A stretch of DNA of 64,000 nt from Archegozetes longisetosus (GCA_018873245.2 JAEMBT020000005.1:14708001-14772000); one strand, 5' to 3'. Numbered from the stretch's first letter, positions 11,289 through 21,990 are shown. Notes: generated by a model from the letters alone, not told the origin. Translations and numbers: made by a program.

Positions 11289-12540
11289 TTATTTTTAAAA
11301 TTAAAATTAAGTCATATTGAAGAAGAGATTAGAATATTTTGAAAACATTTTTTAAGATAGTAAAATGTGATCTATTAATTTAAGTGTATGCGACTAACAT
11401 TAACACTGAAAGAACTGAAAATTCTTATACCTAGAAAGAAGAATGGCAGTCATGTGAATGCTATGCATTATAAGGCAAAATTTCTCCATTTATTATGCTA
11501 TACTGATAATATTTAAGCCTAGAAATAGTTTTTATTCTAAAAATATAAAATGATTGCTACAGTTTAAACAAATAACTTGATCCTTAACAGAGAATGGACC
11601 GAAAACCAACTTTTCGCACTTAGAACATATTGTCAAAGTTTTGTTATTTTTATATTTATCAATTTGGCATTGTCTTCTCGGTTTTTTACCATCAGTAGTT
11701 AAAAGCTTTCTTTTCTTAGCGCTTCTACTAGAAACAATTTCGGGCATTGATGAAATCTTATACTGGTCTTCATTTTTTTAAAGTAAACACAATTTTAGCT
11801 GATCACTTATCCTTTTATTGATAATTAATATCCCTAGCAATTGTTTTTAAGGTATTTTTTATTTATAAAGACAAACCGAGGCAAAATTTGATTATGTGAA
11901 GAGATTTTAGTTGGAACTAAATTTCAACATTAACAATGTAACTGAGGCAAAAGTGGATAGTTATCTTAATTTAAAACTAGGTTTAGAAATTGCTTGGATT
12001 TTATCCATATCATCTAGCAACATGTAATCTAAAAAATAGATTCCATAATATTATCAAAGAAAGGCGCTTGGATTTGAGTTACTTATTTCTGATATTTACA
12101 GTCTTCATTGCACAATATTAAACAATCACTATGTTGTATATTAAAAATTTTTGGTTTTCAAGTTGAAGGTATGCTTAAATATAAAAAATATAAAAAACTT
12201 GATTAATTATTTATTACAATGAAAAATTAGTTTTATGATAATTTTAATGAGTATTTTGTGTTTTTTACAAATATCTTTTGCAATTATTAACAATAATTTA
12301 ATTATATGAGAACGAAACTACTTAGAGGGCAAAGTACGAATTTAATGATGCATAAAGACCATCTGGTAATTTTAAAGTGAGAATGTTTAGTTAAGGTTGA
12401 TTATATAACAAAATGCTTTTCATTTAATGGTTTAACTCCATAAAGATTTTTATCATTATAAAATTTTAAAAATATCTTATCTTCTTTCAAATGTGTTAAT
12501 TTTATAAGATATTTTCATATTTTTTACCATCAAACATTTA
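11289..12540. other. AT-rich intergenic stretch after GMC gene
   Basis: I see no gene apart from a short cysteine-containing frame at 11,532-11,747 (separate entry). Base composition becomes even more AT-rich from about 12,100, leading into the virus-like block. Confidence 0.5.
11532..11747 (-). pseudogene. Cysteine-rich C-terminal fragment, possibly of a piggyBac-type transposase
   Basis: The 71-residue frame is basic at the start (SAKKRKLL) and then has ICSKCEKLVFG and ICLNCS, a CxxC..CxxC zinc-binding arrangement. PiggyBac-type transposases often end with a similar basic, cysteine-rich domain, and the spacing is compatible. No DDD catalytic core is visible nearby, so this would be a terminal remnant only. 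Another small zinc-finger protein is equally possible. Confidence 0.3.
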
Positions 12541-12663
12541 AAAATTTTCTTTAATATAATTTAATGTAATTGGAGTATAATTATCTATTTTTCTTTTAGA
12601 TGATATTATAAAATCATTTATATCTTTATGTATAAAGTATCTTATTGTAGAGTTTTTCATTTA
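12541..12663 (-). CDS. Small AT-rich ORF of the virus-like block
   Basis: A 40-codon frame starts at an ATG ending at 12,663 (MKNSTIRYFIHKD) and stops at about 12,541. Composition and position match the neighbouring 12,707-13,060 gene, 43 bp away on the same strand. I do not recognise the product. Further minus-strand codons beyond the stop (to about 12,410) look similar in style but are interrupted. Confidence 0.3.
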
Positions 12664-12706
12664 TTATATAAAAAACTATCTATTATCCTATAAATTTCTT
12701 TATTTT

Positions 12707-13060
12707 TTATTTAAAAGATGTCATAATACGTCTTAATTTTTCTTCATAACATTTTTCACTTAAGTTTTGATTTTTAGATGGATTTATTTTTATTTTCTCA
12801 ATTTTTTTTAATCTATTATCTTTAACTCTTTCAGCACCAAATGAGTTAATACTTAAACAAAATCTACCATTAATATCACGATTTTTATGTGTTAATAATG
12901 TTCTTGAATTATAATCAATATTATTTTCTTTTAGATATTTTGTAACAGTTTTTTCAGATATTTTATATTCGTTAGCAAATTTTCTTATGCTATTCTTTTT
13001 AAAATAATGTTCTTTTAACAATTTGATAAACTCATCTATTGTTATATGATTTGACATCAT
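12707..13060 (-). CDS. Helix-turn-helix protein of the virus-like block
   Basis: 117 codons from an ATG at 13,060. The first half contains a likely helix-turn-helix: SIRKFANEYKISEKTVTKYL at about residues 24-43. That form is seen in resolvase- and sigma-type DNA-binding domains of phages and large DNA viruses. The second half is Lys/Asn-rich and basic. It faces away from the gene at 13,291, across a 230-bp AT repeat region that could be a shared promoter. The intact frame in a region otherwise full of stops suggests a once-real gene. Function beyond DNA binding is not known to me. Confidence 0.5.
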   Translation of the reverse strand: MMSNHITIDEFIKLLKEHYFKKNSIRKFANEYKISEKTVTKYLKENNIDYNSRTLLTHKNRDINGRFCLSINSFGAERVKDNRLKKIEKIKINPSKNQNLSEKCYEEKLRRIMTSFK

Positions 13061-13290
13061 TTATATATCAAATTATTTCCATATTTCTGTATGACCATAC
13101 CATACTATACAACACTGTATTTCCATACCATATTAAAATAAAACTATACCACAATTCAATACCATATTACCATAATTCTATACCATATTTCTAAAATACT
13201 GTATTTCAATACCATAACTCTGTACTGTATTTCCTTCCCATATTACTATACTATACCATATTTCCACAAAATAAAAAATATTTTATATAG
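13061..13290. repeat. Divergent intergenic region made of CCATACCATATT-type repeats
   Basis: The sequence is built from loosely repeated phrases such as TTTCCATACCATA, CTGTATTTC and CTATACCA, about 12-16 bp each, at least ten copies. It lies exactly between two divergently oriented ORFs and could hold a bidirectional promoter. Alternatively it is a plain minisatellite. Confidence 0.55.
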
Positions 13291-13581
13291 ATGGTAAATA
13301 AAATAACATTATCAACCCTACATAATACCATTCAAAGTATTCATGATTTATCCAAAGTTAATTTAGATAATATATTAGCATTCAATAATAATAAACTTAC
13401 CTCTAAAACTGCAAAACAATATATTGATATTATGAATGAATTACATGAAAAAATAGAGACTTTAGATGCATCTGTTAAACAGAAAAATCAATTTCGTTCA
13501 TTGTTTATTCTATTATTTTCTAAAATGTGTGAATCGGATTGTAAAGGTATGATGTTAAGTAATTCAATACAAAAGAATTGA
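13291..13581 (+). CDS. Unrecognised AT-rich gene of the virus-like block (96 aa, probably frameshifted near its end)
   Basis: The 96-codon frame starts MVNKITLSTLHNTIQ and is predicted largely helical. Just after its stop, an overlapping frame (13,567-13,760) continues with charged helical residues (KLQEAYQEERDEHNAL) and ends at TAA 13,760-13,762. One gene may have been split by a single-base change. Downstream, small ORFs follow on the same strand, as in compact viral genomes. I do not recognise the family. Confidence 0.4.
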   Translation: MVNKITLSTLHNTIQSIHDLSKVNLDNILAFNNNKLTSKTAKQYIDIMNELHEKIETLDASVKQKNQFRSLFILLFSKMCESDCKGMMLSNSIQKN

Positions 13582-13763
13582 AAATATAGAGATTATAGAT
13601 AAGTTACAAGAAGCATATCAAGAAGAACGTGACGAACATAATGCTCTTGCAAAGAAATATAATGAAAAACAAAAAGAAGCAAAAGTTAGTGTTCCAGGAA
13701 TATCATTATCTTTAACTTTGAAAAATAGTAAAACACTTAAACCACATGAATGTGTTGAATAAA

Positions 13764-13939
13764 TGAATGAAATAGATATAGAGGAAGAATTAGATGAAAA
13801 ATTTAAACGAATTTCCATTCCTGAAGATTATAGAATCAAAGTTGGTAGAGCTTATGCAAAAGCATCTAATGATGGAAATCATTATGTACAAAAACCTAAC
13901 AGTATTATAAATTTAAAAAAATTAAAATCAATTATTTGA
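13764..13939 (+). CDS. Small acidic/basic ORF of the virus-like block
   Basis: A 58-codon frame begins two bases after the preceding stop (MNEIDIEEELDEKF) and ends at TGA 13,937-13,939. A further short frame follows to about 14,088. Tight spacing on one strand resembles compact viral gene packing. No recognised domain. Confidence 0.3.
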
Positions 13940-14114
13940 TAAAGAAATATTACTTAGATGAATTAAAAGAAATAGTATCAATAACAAATAAAAATATTTC
14001 AGATAAAGATTTTAAAGTTATAAATAGATTTTTAATATTTAATACATTCAAATATCCTAAAACTACAATGTATACAGAAAAGAGATAATACAATAAATAT
14101 AGTTTAAAAGTATC

Positions 14115-14450
14115 TTATAGAATTTCTATAGATATTTTTAAAGTATGATAAAAACTCCTTAAGAGTCCTTTAGACTCTTGAAACTGTTTCATTTTCACTT
14201 TTTTTATAATTTCAGAATAACATGTTAAATATTTCTTATGAGTATTAGATTTTATATGTGTTTTTAGATATTTTTCATTTATAAGTCTTCCACAATCACA
14301 TTTTACAGGCTTAGTATTATTTATATAATATTCTTTTAAACAATAATTACATACCCAAAATCATCCATCTTTTACATATTTATTTTTAGAATACTCAGTA
14401 AATAATCTATATTCTTTACATTTAACACACATTTTAGTTGTTGTTTCCAT
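14115..14450 (-). pseudogene. Zinc-ribbon/zinc-finger protein of large-DNA-virus style, one internal stop
   Basis: The minus-strand frame from an ATG at 14,450 encodes METTTKMCVKCKEYRLF and then YSKNKYVKDG, followed by an in-frame TGA. It continues with CNYCLKEYY, CDCGRLINEKYLKTHIKSN and a lysine-rich tail to a stop at 14,115. CxxC...CxxC followed by CxC...H...H is a pattern common in small zinc proteins of nucleocytoplasmic large DNA viruses and related elements. The internal stop marks it as decayed, unless the codon is read through. Confidence 0.5.
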
Positions 14451-14559
14451 TATTAATATTATTTATTTATTAAAAAAATTAATTTATTAATATTTTTAAA
14501 AATTTAAATAAACATTAATAATTGAAAAATTAATATTTAACAAAAATAAATTTTTAATA

Positions 14560-15070
14560 TAAGTGGATAGAAATAATAAAATAAGATGTAATATTTGTAA
14601 TAAAGAAATATCCGAATCAAATTGGAGTAAACATATAAAAACTAAAAAAACCAAAAAAATGATAAGATTAAAAAACATTGTGGAAATTGTAATATTTTAG
14701 TATTAGAAAATGAATTTTGTCATCATATTAAATCAAATTTACATAAAAGTAACACTAAATTAATTAAAGATGAAATATATAATATTCAAAAATATTGTGG
14801 AAATTATAAAATTTTAGTATTAAAAAAACAATGGAATGATCATAAATCAATATCTCATAAGAATAAACAAAATTATTACGAGATAAACTAAAAGATAAAG
14901 TTAAATCATTTAATATTAGAAAACAAAGATTACGACATTTTAATGATCTTGATTTTGAAACAGATGGTTATATTGTAAAAAAGTTAGAAGAAGCTTTAGA
15001 GGGATGTTTCTTAACATTAAGAATAATACCAAAAAATGAGGTTAATTCAGTTTATGTTCTTATTGAAGAA
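14560..15070 (+). pseudogene. C2H2/U1-like zinc-finger region preceding the DNA polymerase
   Basis: Three finger-like units in different frames contain CNICNKEI...H, CGNCNILVLE...HHIKS and CGNYKILVLKKQW...H, at about 14,590-14,640, 14,680-14,745 and 14,800-14,865. A stretch from about 14,930 then runs without a break toward the polymerase N-terminal region at 15,071. Each finger is displaced by small frameshifts. The order fits an N-terminal zinc-finger extension of the polymerase polyprotein, as known in some Polinton-like elements, but I cannot exclude a separate gene. Confidence 0.45.
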
Positions 15071-15830
15071 TTGCCAGAGTTAATGTTTGAAAGAATGAAA
15101 TATATTTTAGAAGAAAAAAGATACAAGTTACAGATATTGATAAAAGGTAATTTTAGAAAATTTCACCAAGCTACTGGACAAGAAGAATTTGAAGAAATAA
15201 CAGTACCTTCAAAAAGTCAAATAATTCTTAGAGAAGATGAAATAGAAGAAACAATTCATGCTTTACTCCTTGAAATTTATGAAAAGATAGAATCTTGGGA
15301 TAACAACGAAGGCTACTGGCACTTGGATAGTGTTATCAATGTTGACTTCAAACTAAGAGAATATAAGCCATTATCGGGTCCTTATATCAAACTACCAAAA
15401 TGGATTTATAATAAAAAAAGCTACAATTAATATTAAGAATGAAGATCAACAATGTTTTAAATATTGTTTACAGTATCATAAACATATGAATGAAATTACT
15501 CATCACCCAGAAAGAGTATCGTGGTATAATAATTGGAATAATGATTATGACTTTAGTAACATTAAATTTCCAGTTGAAGTGGATGATATTAAAAAGTTTT
15601 GCAAACAAAATAATATATCAAACTTATATATTCCTAATGGGAATATTATACAACCATATTTAACTTGTTCTCAAGATGAAAAGAAATCAGATTATGTAAA
15701 CTTACTTTTAATAGAAAAGAAAGAGTTGCAGACATCTCACTATGTTTATATAAAAAGCCTACCAAAATTAGTTAGAGATCAATTAACCAAACATGAACAT
15801 CATCATTTTATATGTTAAAGTGTTTCTATA
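15071..15830 (+). pseudogene. Polinton/adintovirus-type DNA polymerase B, N-terminal part (disrupted)
   Basis: Two adjacent frames (15,071-15,430 and 15,486-15,818) carry the conserved region that precedes the exonuclease domain in protein-primed polymerases of invertebrate Polinton-like elements. Landmarks are SGPYIKLPKWI, HPERVSWYNNW, LNLL-type VNLLLIEK and SKH-like TKHEHHHFIC. A frameshift near 15,420 and a stop with frameshift near 15,817 break it. A Tc1-like element is inserted 60 bp further on. In the intact family this gene replicates the element's linear genome by protein priming. Here it is a relic. Confidence 0.8.
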
Positions 15831-15879
15831 ATACAGAAAATATAGATTTATTCAGAAGACATCAAACTCTATGTGATTA

Positions 15880-16597
15880 GACGGTATAACTAAAAATTTG
15901 CACAAAATTCTAAAGCCAGTAGAATAAGAACTAGACCGCGCATAATAATGAGCTATATGCCGTTCGATTCGAATGAATTTGCTATTTCCAAATATCGAAC
16001 AAAGTATAACTCAAATCTATTAGTTTTAGCCATGGAATCACTAAATGAATATCAGAAACGTCAACTTATTGGACAATTCTATGAGAAAAATAAGGATAAA
16101 GGCAAACCATTCACTGTTAGCTACTTTATGCAAATGGGATTTAAAAGACGATCGATCTATAATACAATTAGTCGTGTAGAGAACAATATGTCATTGAAAA
16201 GATCAAAAGGTTCGGGCCGTAAACCTATTAAAATGAACCACAAAAATGAACGCGTACATAACCCGCCAAATGTTCCTCAATTGCGCCCAATTGAGAGGTT
16301 TTGGGCTCAACTTAAGACTAAAGTTTATGAAAAGGACTGGAAGGCCAAAAGTATTGGTCACTTGAAAGACAGGATTAGACGAAAGTTAAGGGAAGTCAGT
16401 CCAGAGGAAATTATTGAACTAATGAAAAAGTTAAGACAAACATTAGAAAAGCTGCTGATAAAGGATCGAATTTTATGTTTAATTAAAGGTTATTTAATGT
16501 ACTTTCAGTACATATATTATTTGTAAAATTCTGTCAAGTAATACATAAGTTATAGTATTTTTAGTTTTGTGCAAATTTTTAGTTATACCGTCTTAAT
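15880..16597 (+). mobile_element. Internally deleted Tc1/mariner element inside the polymerase relic
   Basis: Terminal inverted repeats match over about 27 bp: GACGGTATAACTAAAAATTT at the left and its complement ending at 16,592. The frame 15,948-16,526 (192 codons) fuses the N-terminal helix-turn-helix part of a transposase (YQKRQLIGQFYEKNKDKGKP..., RRSIYNTISRVE) directly to its C-terminal part (NPPNVPQLRPIERFWAQLK, where the Glu of IERFW is the last catalytic residue). The first two catalytic aspartates are missing, so it cannot move on its own. The flanking bases are TA, and the flanking polymerase sequence is interrupted exactly here. The insertion therefore came after the viral-type gene was already in the genome. 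Confidence 0.85.
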
Positions 16598-16599
16598 TA

Positions 16600-19159
16600 C
16601 TTTGACAATGAGATAGCTCTTCCTATTCTTCCTGAAGCAGAAAATAACATTTTAAAATTTAAGAATTTTCATAAAACTTAGAGTTCCTTTGGTGTATTAT
16701 GCTGATTTAGAAGCCGTTTTAAGAAAGTTAACCCATAAAAGATTGAAGGCTTGACATGAGGCTTGTGCTTATAGTTTCTTAGGAATAAGTACTTTCTACA
16801 AAAACTTTTAAAAAATATACAGGTGCTTCAGCTAAAGATACTATGAGTAACTTTGTACAAACACTTATAGAGGAGGGAAGAAAGTTGAATGAGTTACTAC
16901 TTAAACGATTAGAAGAATTTAAGAAACCACGACTTAATAATGATGACTTATTAAAGTTTGAAAAAGCAGAGCAATGTCATTTCTGTAAGAAAGCGTTTTC
17001 TGAAACTAACATAAAAGTTAGAGATCATTGTCATGTAACTGGAAAATTTAGAGGAGTTGCTCACCAATCATGTAATTTGAATGTTAGAACCTCATTAAAG
17101 ATACCAGTCTTTTTTCACAACGGCAGTGAATATGACTAAGCATTTCGTTCGGAAGTTCTACAAGATTGATAGAGACATTAAGATTATTTCTCAGAATGAA
17201 GAGAAGTACTTCTCTATTACTGTTAAAGTTGAAGAAACTAATATCCAATTTGAATTCAAAGACTCGCTAAAATTCCTAGTGAAATCAATTGATAAGTCTG
17301 CCAAGGTGCTATATGATAAAGATAAAGCTGAAATTGAAAATTTTAAGAATTTAACTTCTCATTTTAGAGACGTACCTATTGAGATCCTAGAATTACTAGT
17401 ACAAAAAGGTGTATTTCCTTATTCATATCTTGATAGTTTTGACAAGTTGGAATCTACAGAGTATCCCAACTATGAATCTTTCTATGATAACCTTAAAGAT
17501 ACAAACATTGAGATAAAAGAATATGAAAGAGGACAGAAATTATGGAATTTTAAATGTAGAAGTTTTAGAGAATATATGGAATTATATCTGACTTGTGATG
17601 TTTTGATACTAGCTGATTGTTTTGAATCATTTAGAGATTTATCATTAAAACATTATGGTCTAGATCCAGCTCATTATATCTCAAGTCCTGGACTATCTTG
17701 GGATGCAATGTTAAAATACACAGGAATTCAATTAGAATTACTAACAGACCAAGATATGTTGTTAATGGTAATGGAAGGTATAAGAGGTGGATTGTCTTGC
17801 ATTATGAAACGATATATTGAAGCAAATAATAATTATATGATAAACTATGATCCAACAACAGAATCATCATATCTAGTTCCTGTTGATGCTAATAACTTAT
17901 ATGGTGATGCAATGTCTTTTAAATTACCTTATAAATCATTTAAATGGTGCTCAACAGAAGAAATTAGATATTTAGAAGAACATTTACTTGAAATTCCTGA
18001 TGATAATGATATGGGTTATACACTAAAAGTTAGTTTAGATTATCCTAAAGAATTACATGATAAGCATAATGACTACCCAATTTCCCCTATTCATAAGGAT
18101 ATTAAGAATAAAGACCTATCTCCATTTCAAAAGAAACTAAGAAAGATAACAAAATCTAGAAAGTTAGTTACAAGTTTAGAAAATATAGAAGGGTTAATAT
18201 GTGATTATCGAACATTGAAACAAGCAATTCAACATGGACTTAAACTTAACAAGATTGAGTGTGTTATAAAGTATGAACAAAAAGATTGGTTAAAATCTTA
18301 TATAGATCTTAATACAAAACTAAGACAAGAAGGTACTTCTGAGTTTGAGAAAGACTTCCTTAAACTAATGAATAATTTAGTTTATGGAAAAACTATAGAG
18401 AATGTACTCAAGAGACAAGATATAAAGTTCTGCTGCGAAAGAAAGAAAGCATTAAGGTATGTGAAAAAGATTAATTTCAAACGTGAAACAATATTTACTA
18501 AGAATCTGGTAGCCCTCCATATGAATCGATTACAAGTCAGGTATAATAAACCTATTTATGCTGGCTTTTGTGTACTTGAGATGTCTAAATGGAGAATGTT
18601 TAAGTTTGTGTATGAGTATTTGAAACCAAAATGGGGTGATAAAGTTGAAGTTGTACAAACAGATACTGATGGCTTAATGCTTCATATCAAAACAGAAGAC
18701 TTCTATGAGGATATAAAGAATGATAATGACAAATGGTTTGATACTTCCAACTTTTCTGAAGATAACAGATTTAGTATTAAGCCTAAAAATAAGATGAAAT
18801 TGGGTTGCTTCAAGATAGAAACAGGTGAGAATATAGTTGCAATATTCATAGGATTAAGAGCAAAAATGTACTATTATACGATTGAACATCAAGACAGAAC
18901 AGAGCTGAAGAAAAGAGAAAAAGGAGTACCAGGACATATAACAAATAGTCACCAACTGCTAATATGGAAAAAAGTTTTGGATAACGAGACTCAAAAATAT
19001 GCTACTTACAATATGATTAAATCGGAAAAACTCAATGTATATACAATCGAACAGAAAAAAGTGGCTTTATCTAATTTTGATGATAAGAGGTATATATTAG
19101 ATGACGGATACACAACATTAGCTCACGGACATTATAGAATACGGGGTGACATAAGATAG
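16600..19159 (+). pseudogene. Polinton/adintovirus-type DNA polymerase B, exonuclease and polymerase domains
   Basis: After the inserted element the gene resumes, first in broken frames, then 16,843-17,139 and 17,126-19,159 (677 codons). The first frame has an endonuclease VII-like Cys/His module (CHFCKKAF..., RDHCHVTGKFRG, HQSCN) directly before the Exo II motif HNGSEYD. The second frame has Exo III (YLTCDVLILAD), polymerase motif A (DANNLYGDAM), motif B (LMNNLVYGKT) and motif C (QTDTDG). A frameshift lies at about 17,130-17,139 and at least one stop near 16,680. The 677-codon frame is itself open, which suggests fairly recent decay. No capsid, ATPase, protease or integrase gene of a complete element is visible in this window. 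Confidence 0.85.
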
Positions 19160-19789
19160 GATCCATTTTATCCAATGGTAAAGCGATTGGAAAAATTTAA
19201 AAGTCCAAATACATTGTTTTCTATGGAAATCCCATTATATCCTATAGGAAAATGATAAAATTTCAAAGTACTTATGCATTATTTTCTATGAGAATCCCAT
19301 TATATTCTATGAAAACCTGAAAATTTTTCTAAGTCCAACACTTAAAAAATAGGTTTTAACTCATTATAAAATTAAATATCAATACAATTGTCTTGAAATA
19401 ATTATCAAAAATACTGTTAAAGTGAGACGCTTGTGATGACCAATTTTACCAAAATCCGATGACCGGAAGTATTTTTAATAATTTTACACAATGAAAATTT
19501 GTTGGACTTTTTCCTATACCCATAATGTTAAAAATTAATACTGTGAAATATAAAAAAAATTATAGTGCTTTGGTTTCTATAATCGTTTAGTTAGTCATCT
19601 TAAGAGATTAACCTTAAACTATAATAAAGTAGTTTAGTAGTAAAATAGAAAGTGTAAATTGCAACTTTCCTTTGTAATGAGTAATTATCTTGGAGATCAC
19701 AGTACAAGATTAGTTTCCACTTGAGTGATAAATATTGGTTTAAGTACTATTTTCCTAAATTACAGAAAAACAAATGTTTTCTTGTTTTC

Positions 19790-20150
19790 AGATAAAAATA
19801 ACTATTGTGAGAACCCAAAAACTATAAAAGGAAGAGAAGTTGTGTAATAAAAAACAGGTATAATATAAACTCTTAACTGTTCACTATTATTCATTGTACA
19901 TCTAAAGTTGTAATAAAGTAATTATTAAGAAGTTGAAGAACTCTTTTATTTGAAATATATATCTATATCATATATATAATAAAGAGTACGAAAAGGTGAG
20001 TAACAAGTATATTACTTTAAAAAGCAAAGCATACTCTATCGAGTCCAACCAGACTCTTAGATAGAGAATTAGGTAAAAGTAAATTGGAATCTCACATTGA
20101 GGTCCCCGATTTCAATTTACTCATTCCTGGACACACACACATTACATGAG
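19790..20150 (+). repeat. Possible solo LTR
   Basis: The stretch has the order expected of an LTR: a TATA-like ACTATAAAAGG near 19,820, then polyadenylation-like AATAAAG signals near 19,915 and 19,980. An AGGTCCCCGATTTC phrase near 20,100 resembles the start of an internal region after an LTR. I could not define the ends or a target duplication, so this is tentative. Confidence 0.25.
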
Positions 20151-20282
20151 AAACTATAACGATCCCAAGTCACAAAAATAAACGTGACAATACCTTCAAA
20201 AATTCATAACTAGAAAACGGTAATTGATAATTAGATGAGACCTTTTTTGATGAGTTAATATTAACATAAGCTTTTCAACAAT

Positions 20283-20400
20283 ATCCATATCATAGGGGTC
20301 AGTGGTCAAGTTTAATGAGTGGACAGTGGTCAGTATAACTTTTGAACGGGTCAACATAGGAAATTCATTCAAATTTTGTTGAATTCAGCTCATAAGCTTT
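20283..20400 (+). repeat. Dispersed repeat shared with 9,080-9,190
   Basis: Partial match in the same orientation to the copy upstream of the GMC gene, with shared phrases around AACTTTTGAAC and TTTTGTTGAA. Noncoding. Confidence 0.45.
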
Positions 20401-20873
20401 CCAACGATATATATATTGATAGGCTTTTCTTAAAATTAAGGGTCCTTTTTGATTAAAAATCATTGTGAATTCAAGTCACGTACACATTACTCTCTCACTT
20501 CCTCTCACTTCATTTCATATGCATGCAGTTGTAATTCCTCATTAGCCATAAGAATCAATGTATAAGATATTCAAACACACTTTTAACGTTAAAATAACCT
20601 AAAATTAATAATATTTTTGTTAAATTTTGAAAATTAATTGTGGTTAAACGAATTGTCCGATTGATTTCGGACGTTTTAATTCTAATAGTGGATAAAATTA
20701 TCTTCAAAATGATATAAGTTTTATATTTTTTCGAGAAATTTTTCATTCATCTTTTGATTTTTGAATTCATGATATTTTTAAGTCTAAATTTATTTAAATT
20801 ATGAGTCATTGACTTCTTTTACGTCAGCATCTTTATGCTATTAATGTTTTTCATTCCGTTACTCTCATAATAA

Positions 20874-20946
20874 GCCTCAATGGCTTAACGGTAAAAGTGT
20901 GGGTAATTGAATCATCAGGCCAGTGGTTCAAATCCCATATGAGACA
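20874..20946 (+). repeat. tRNA-like sequence, probably SINE head
   Basis: 73 bp starting GCCTCAATGG, with a D-arm-like GCTT...AAGT hairpin around AACGGTAA and a box B-like GGTTCAAATCCC at 20,925-20,936. The acceptor ends can pair with one mismatch (GCCTCA/TGAGAC), but the anticodon and T stems are poor. It resembles the tRNA-like stretch at 6,985-7,062. I favour a SINE-derived relic over a functional tRNA gene. Confidence 0.45.
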
Positions 20947-21159
20947 CCGTTTTTAATTGGGAGATCCAGATCCTCTTCTCGTCTCTATACATATAGTGAG
21001 CATGTAGGATACTAAAGTCGCTATAAGAACATAAGCGGCAAGGGTTCAGTACCCGTTATTAAAAATAATAAATAATAAAATACCTGCGGGTACTGTAATC
21101 CCGAAAGGGGTTGAGTAAGGGAGGGCACCCCGTTTGCTATTTTTGATGTTGAATAAGGT

Positions 21160-21990
21160 ACACTGTCCCAATATTTTCCATTGACTTTTTTTAGGTTTAT
21201 ATTGGCTATTTTTGTGAGTTTTTCCATTTTATTTGATGGAAATTCTGCTTTTTTTCACGAACTTTAGACGAATACGAAAAGTACGAGCTCGTACTGTCCC
21301 AGGAAATTAGTAGTCAATTTTGGTAAATTTTGACGACTTTTTGTAATATTTTAGCTTAAATTTCATGTGGAACGATACGAAAACTTCACTTTTAGAGGGG
21401 GGGTACGAAAAGTACGAGCTCGTACTGTCCCAGAATATTAATAGTAAAACATGATTTTAGACGACTTTTTGTAATATTTTAGCTTAAATTCCATACAAAC
21501 GATGCGAAAAGTTCAATTTTTTCGTTTTATTTGATAAAAATCTGTTATTTTTCATGCTCGTACTATTCGTAGTGTCCCAGCTTTTTTTTGATTGATTTTA
21601 GGCTTTCTATTGACTATTTTTGTGAGTTTTTTCGTTTTATTTGATAAAAATCTGCTACTTTTTGTACTCGTACTATTCATACTGTCCCAGCCCCACAATA
21701 GCGAAATACAGTAGTTTTAAGTGATTTTCTATAGTATTTTAGCTTAAATTCTTCACCAAATAACGTGTAAAGTTCATTTTTTAGTGTTTTTATTTATGGC
21801 TTTAGAGGATTGGCTAAAGTACGAGTCGTACTGTCCCAGCATTTTTCATTCATTTTTAGACTCATATTGGCTGTTTTTGAGTCTTTACATTAGTTTTGTG
21901 AGTTTTTCCATTTTATTTCACGGAAATCCTGTACTTTTTCATGAATTTTAGAGGGATACGAAAAGTATGAGTCGTACTGTCCCAGCCTCG
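21160..21990 (-). repeat. Palindrome-bearing satellite array, right side
   Basis: About seven units carry CTGTCCCAG (complement of the hallmark) near 21,170, 21,300, 21,430, 21,580, 21,690, 21,840 and 21,985, with the GTACGAGCTCGTAC palindrome intact near 21,283 and 21,413. Units from 21,404 outward are collinear with the left arm. The two innermost units are not. Confidence 0.85.

Larger units (their letters stand above)
19160..20870. other. Gene-free stretch between polymerase relic and SINE
   Basis: Just after the polymerase are two roughly 60-bp direct repeats at about 19,210-19,310 (TTTCTATG..AATCCCATTATAT). I see no terminal repeat that would mark the end of the viral-type element. An LTR-like stretch (19,790-20,150) and a dispersed repeat (20,283-20,400) are listed separately. 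Confidence 0.5.

Noticed and set aside
12707-19159. A complete Polinton or virus genome
   Set aside because: Only polymerase and small ORFs are seen; no capsid, packaging ATPase, protease or integrase, and no terminal inverted repeats could be found in the window.
20874-20946. Functional tRNA
   Set aside because: Anticodon and T stems are poorly paired, and the start is shared with another SINE-like sequence.
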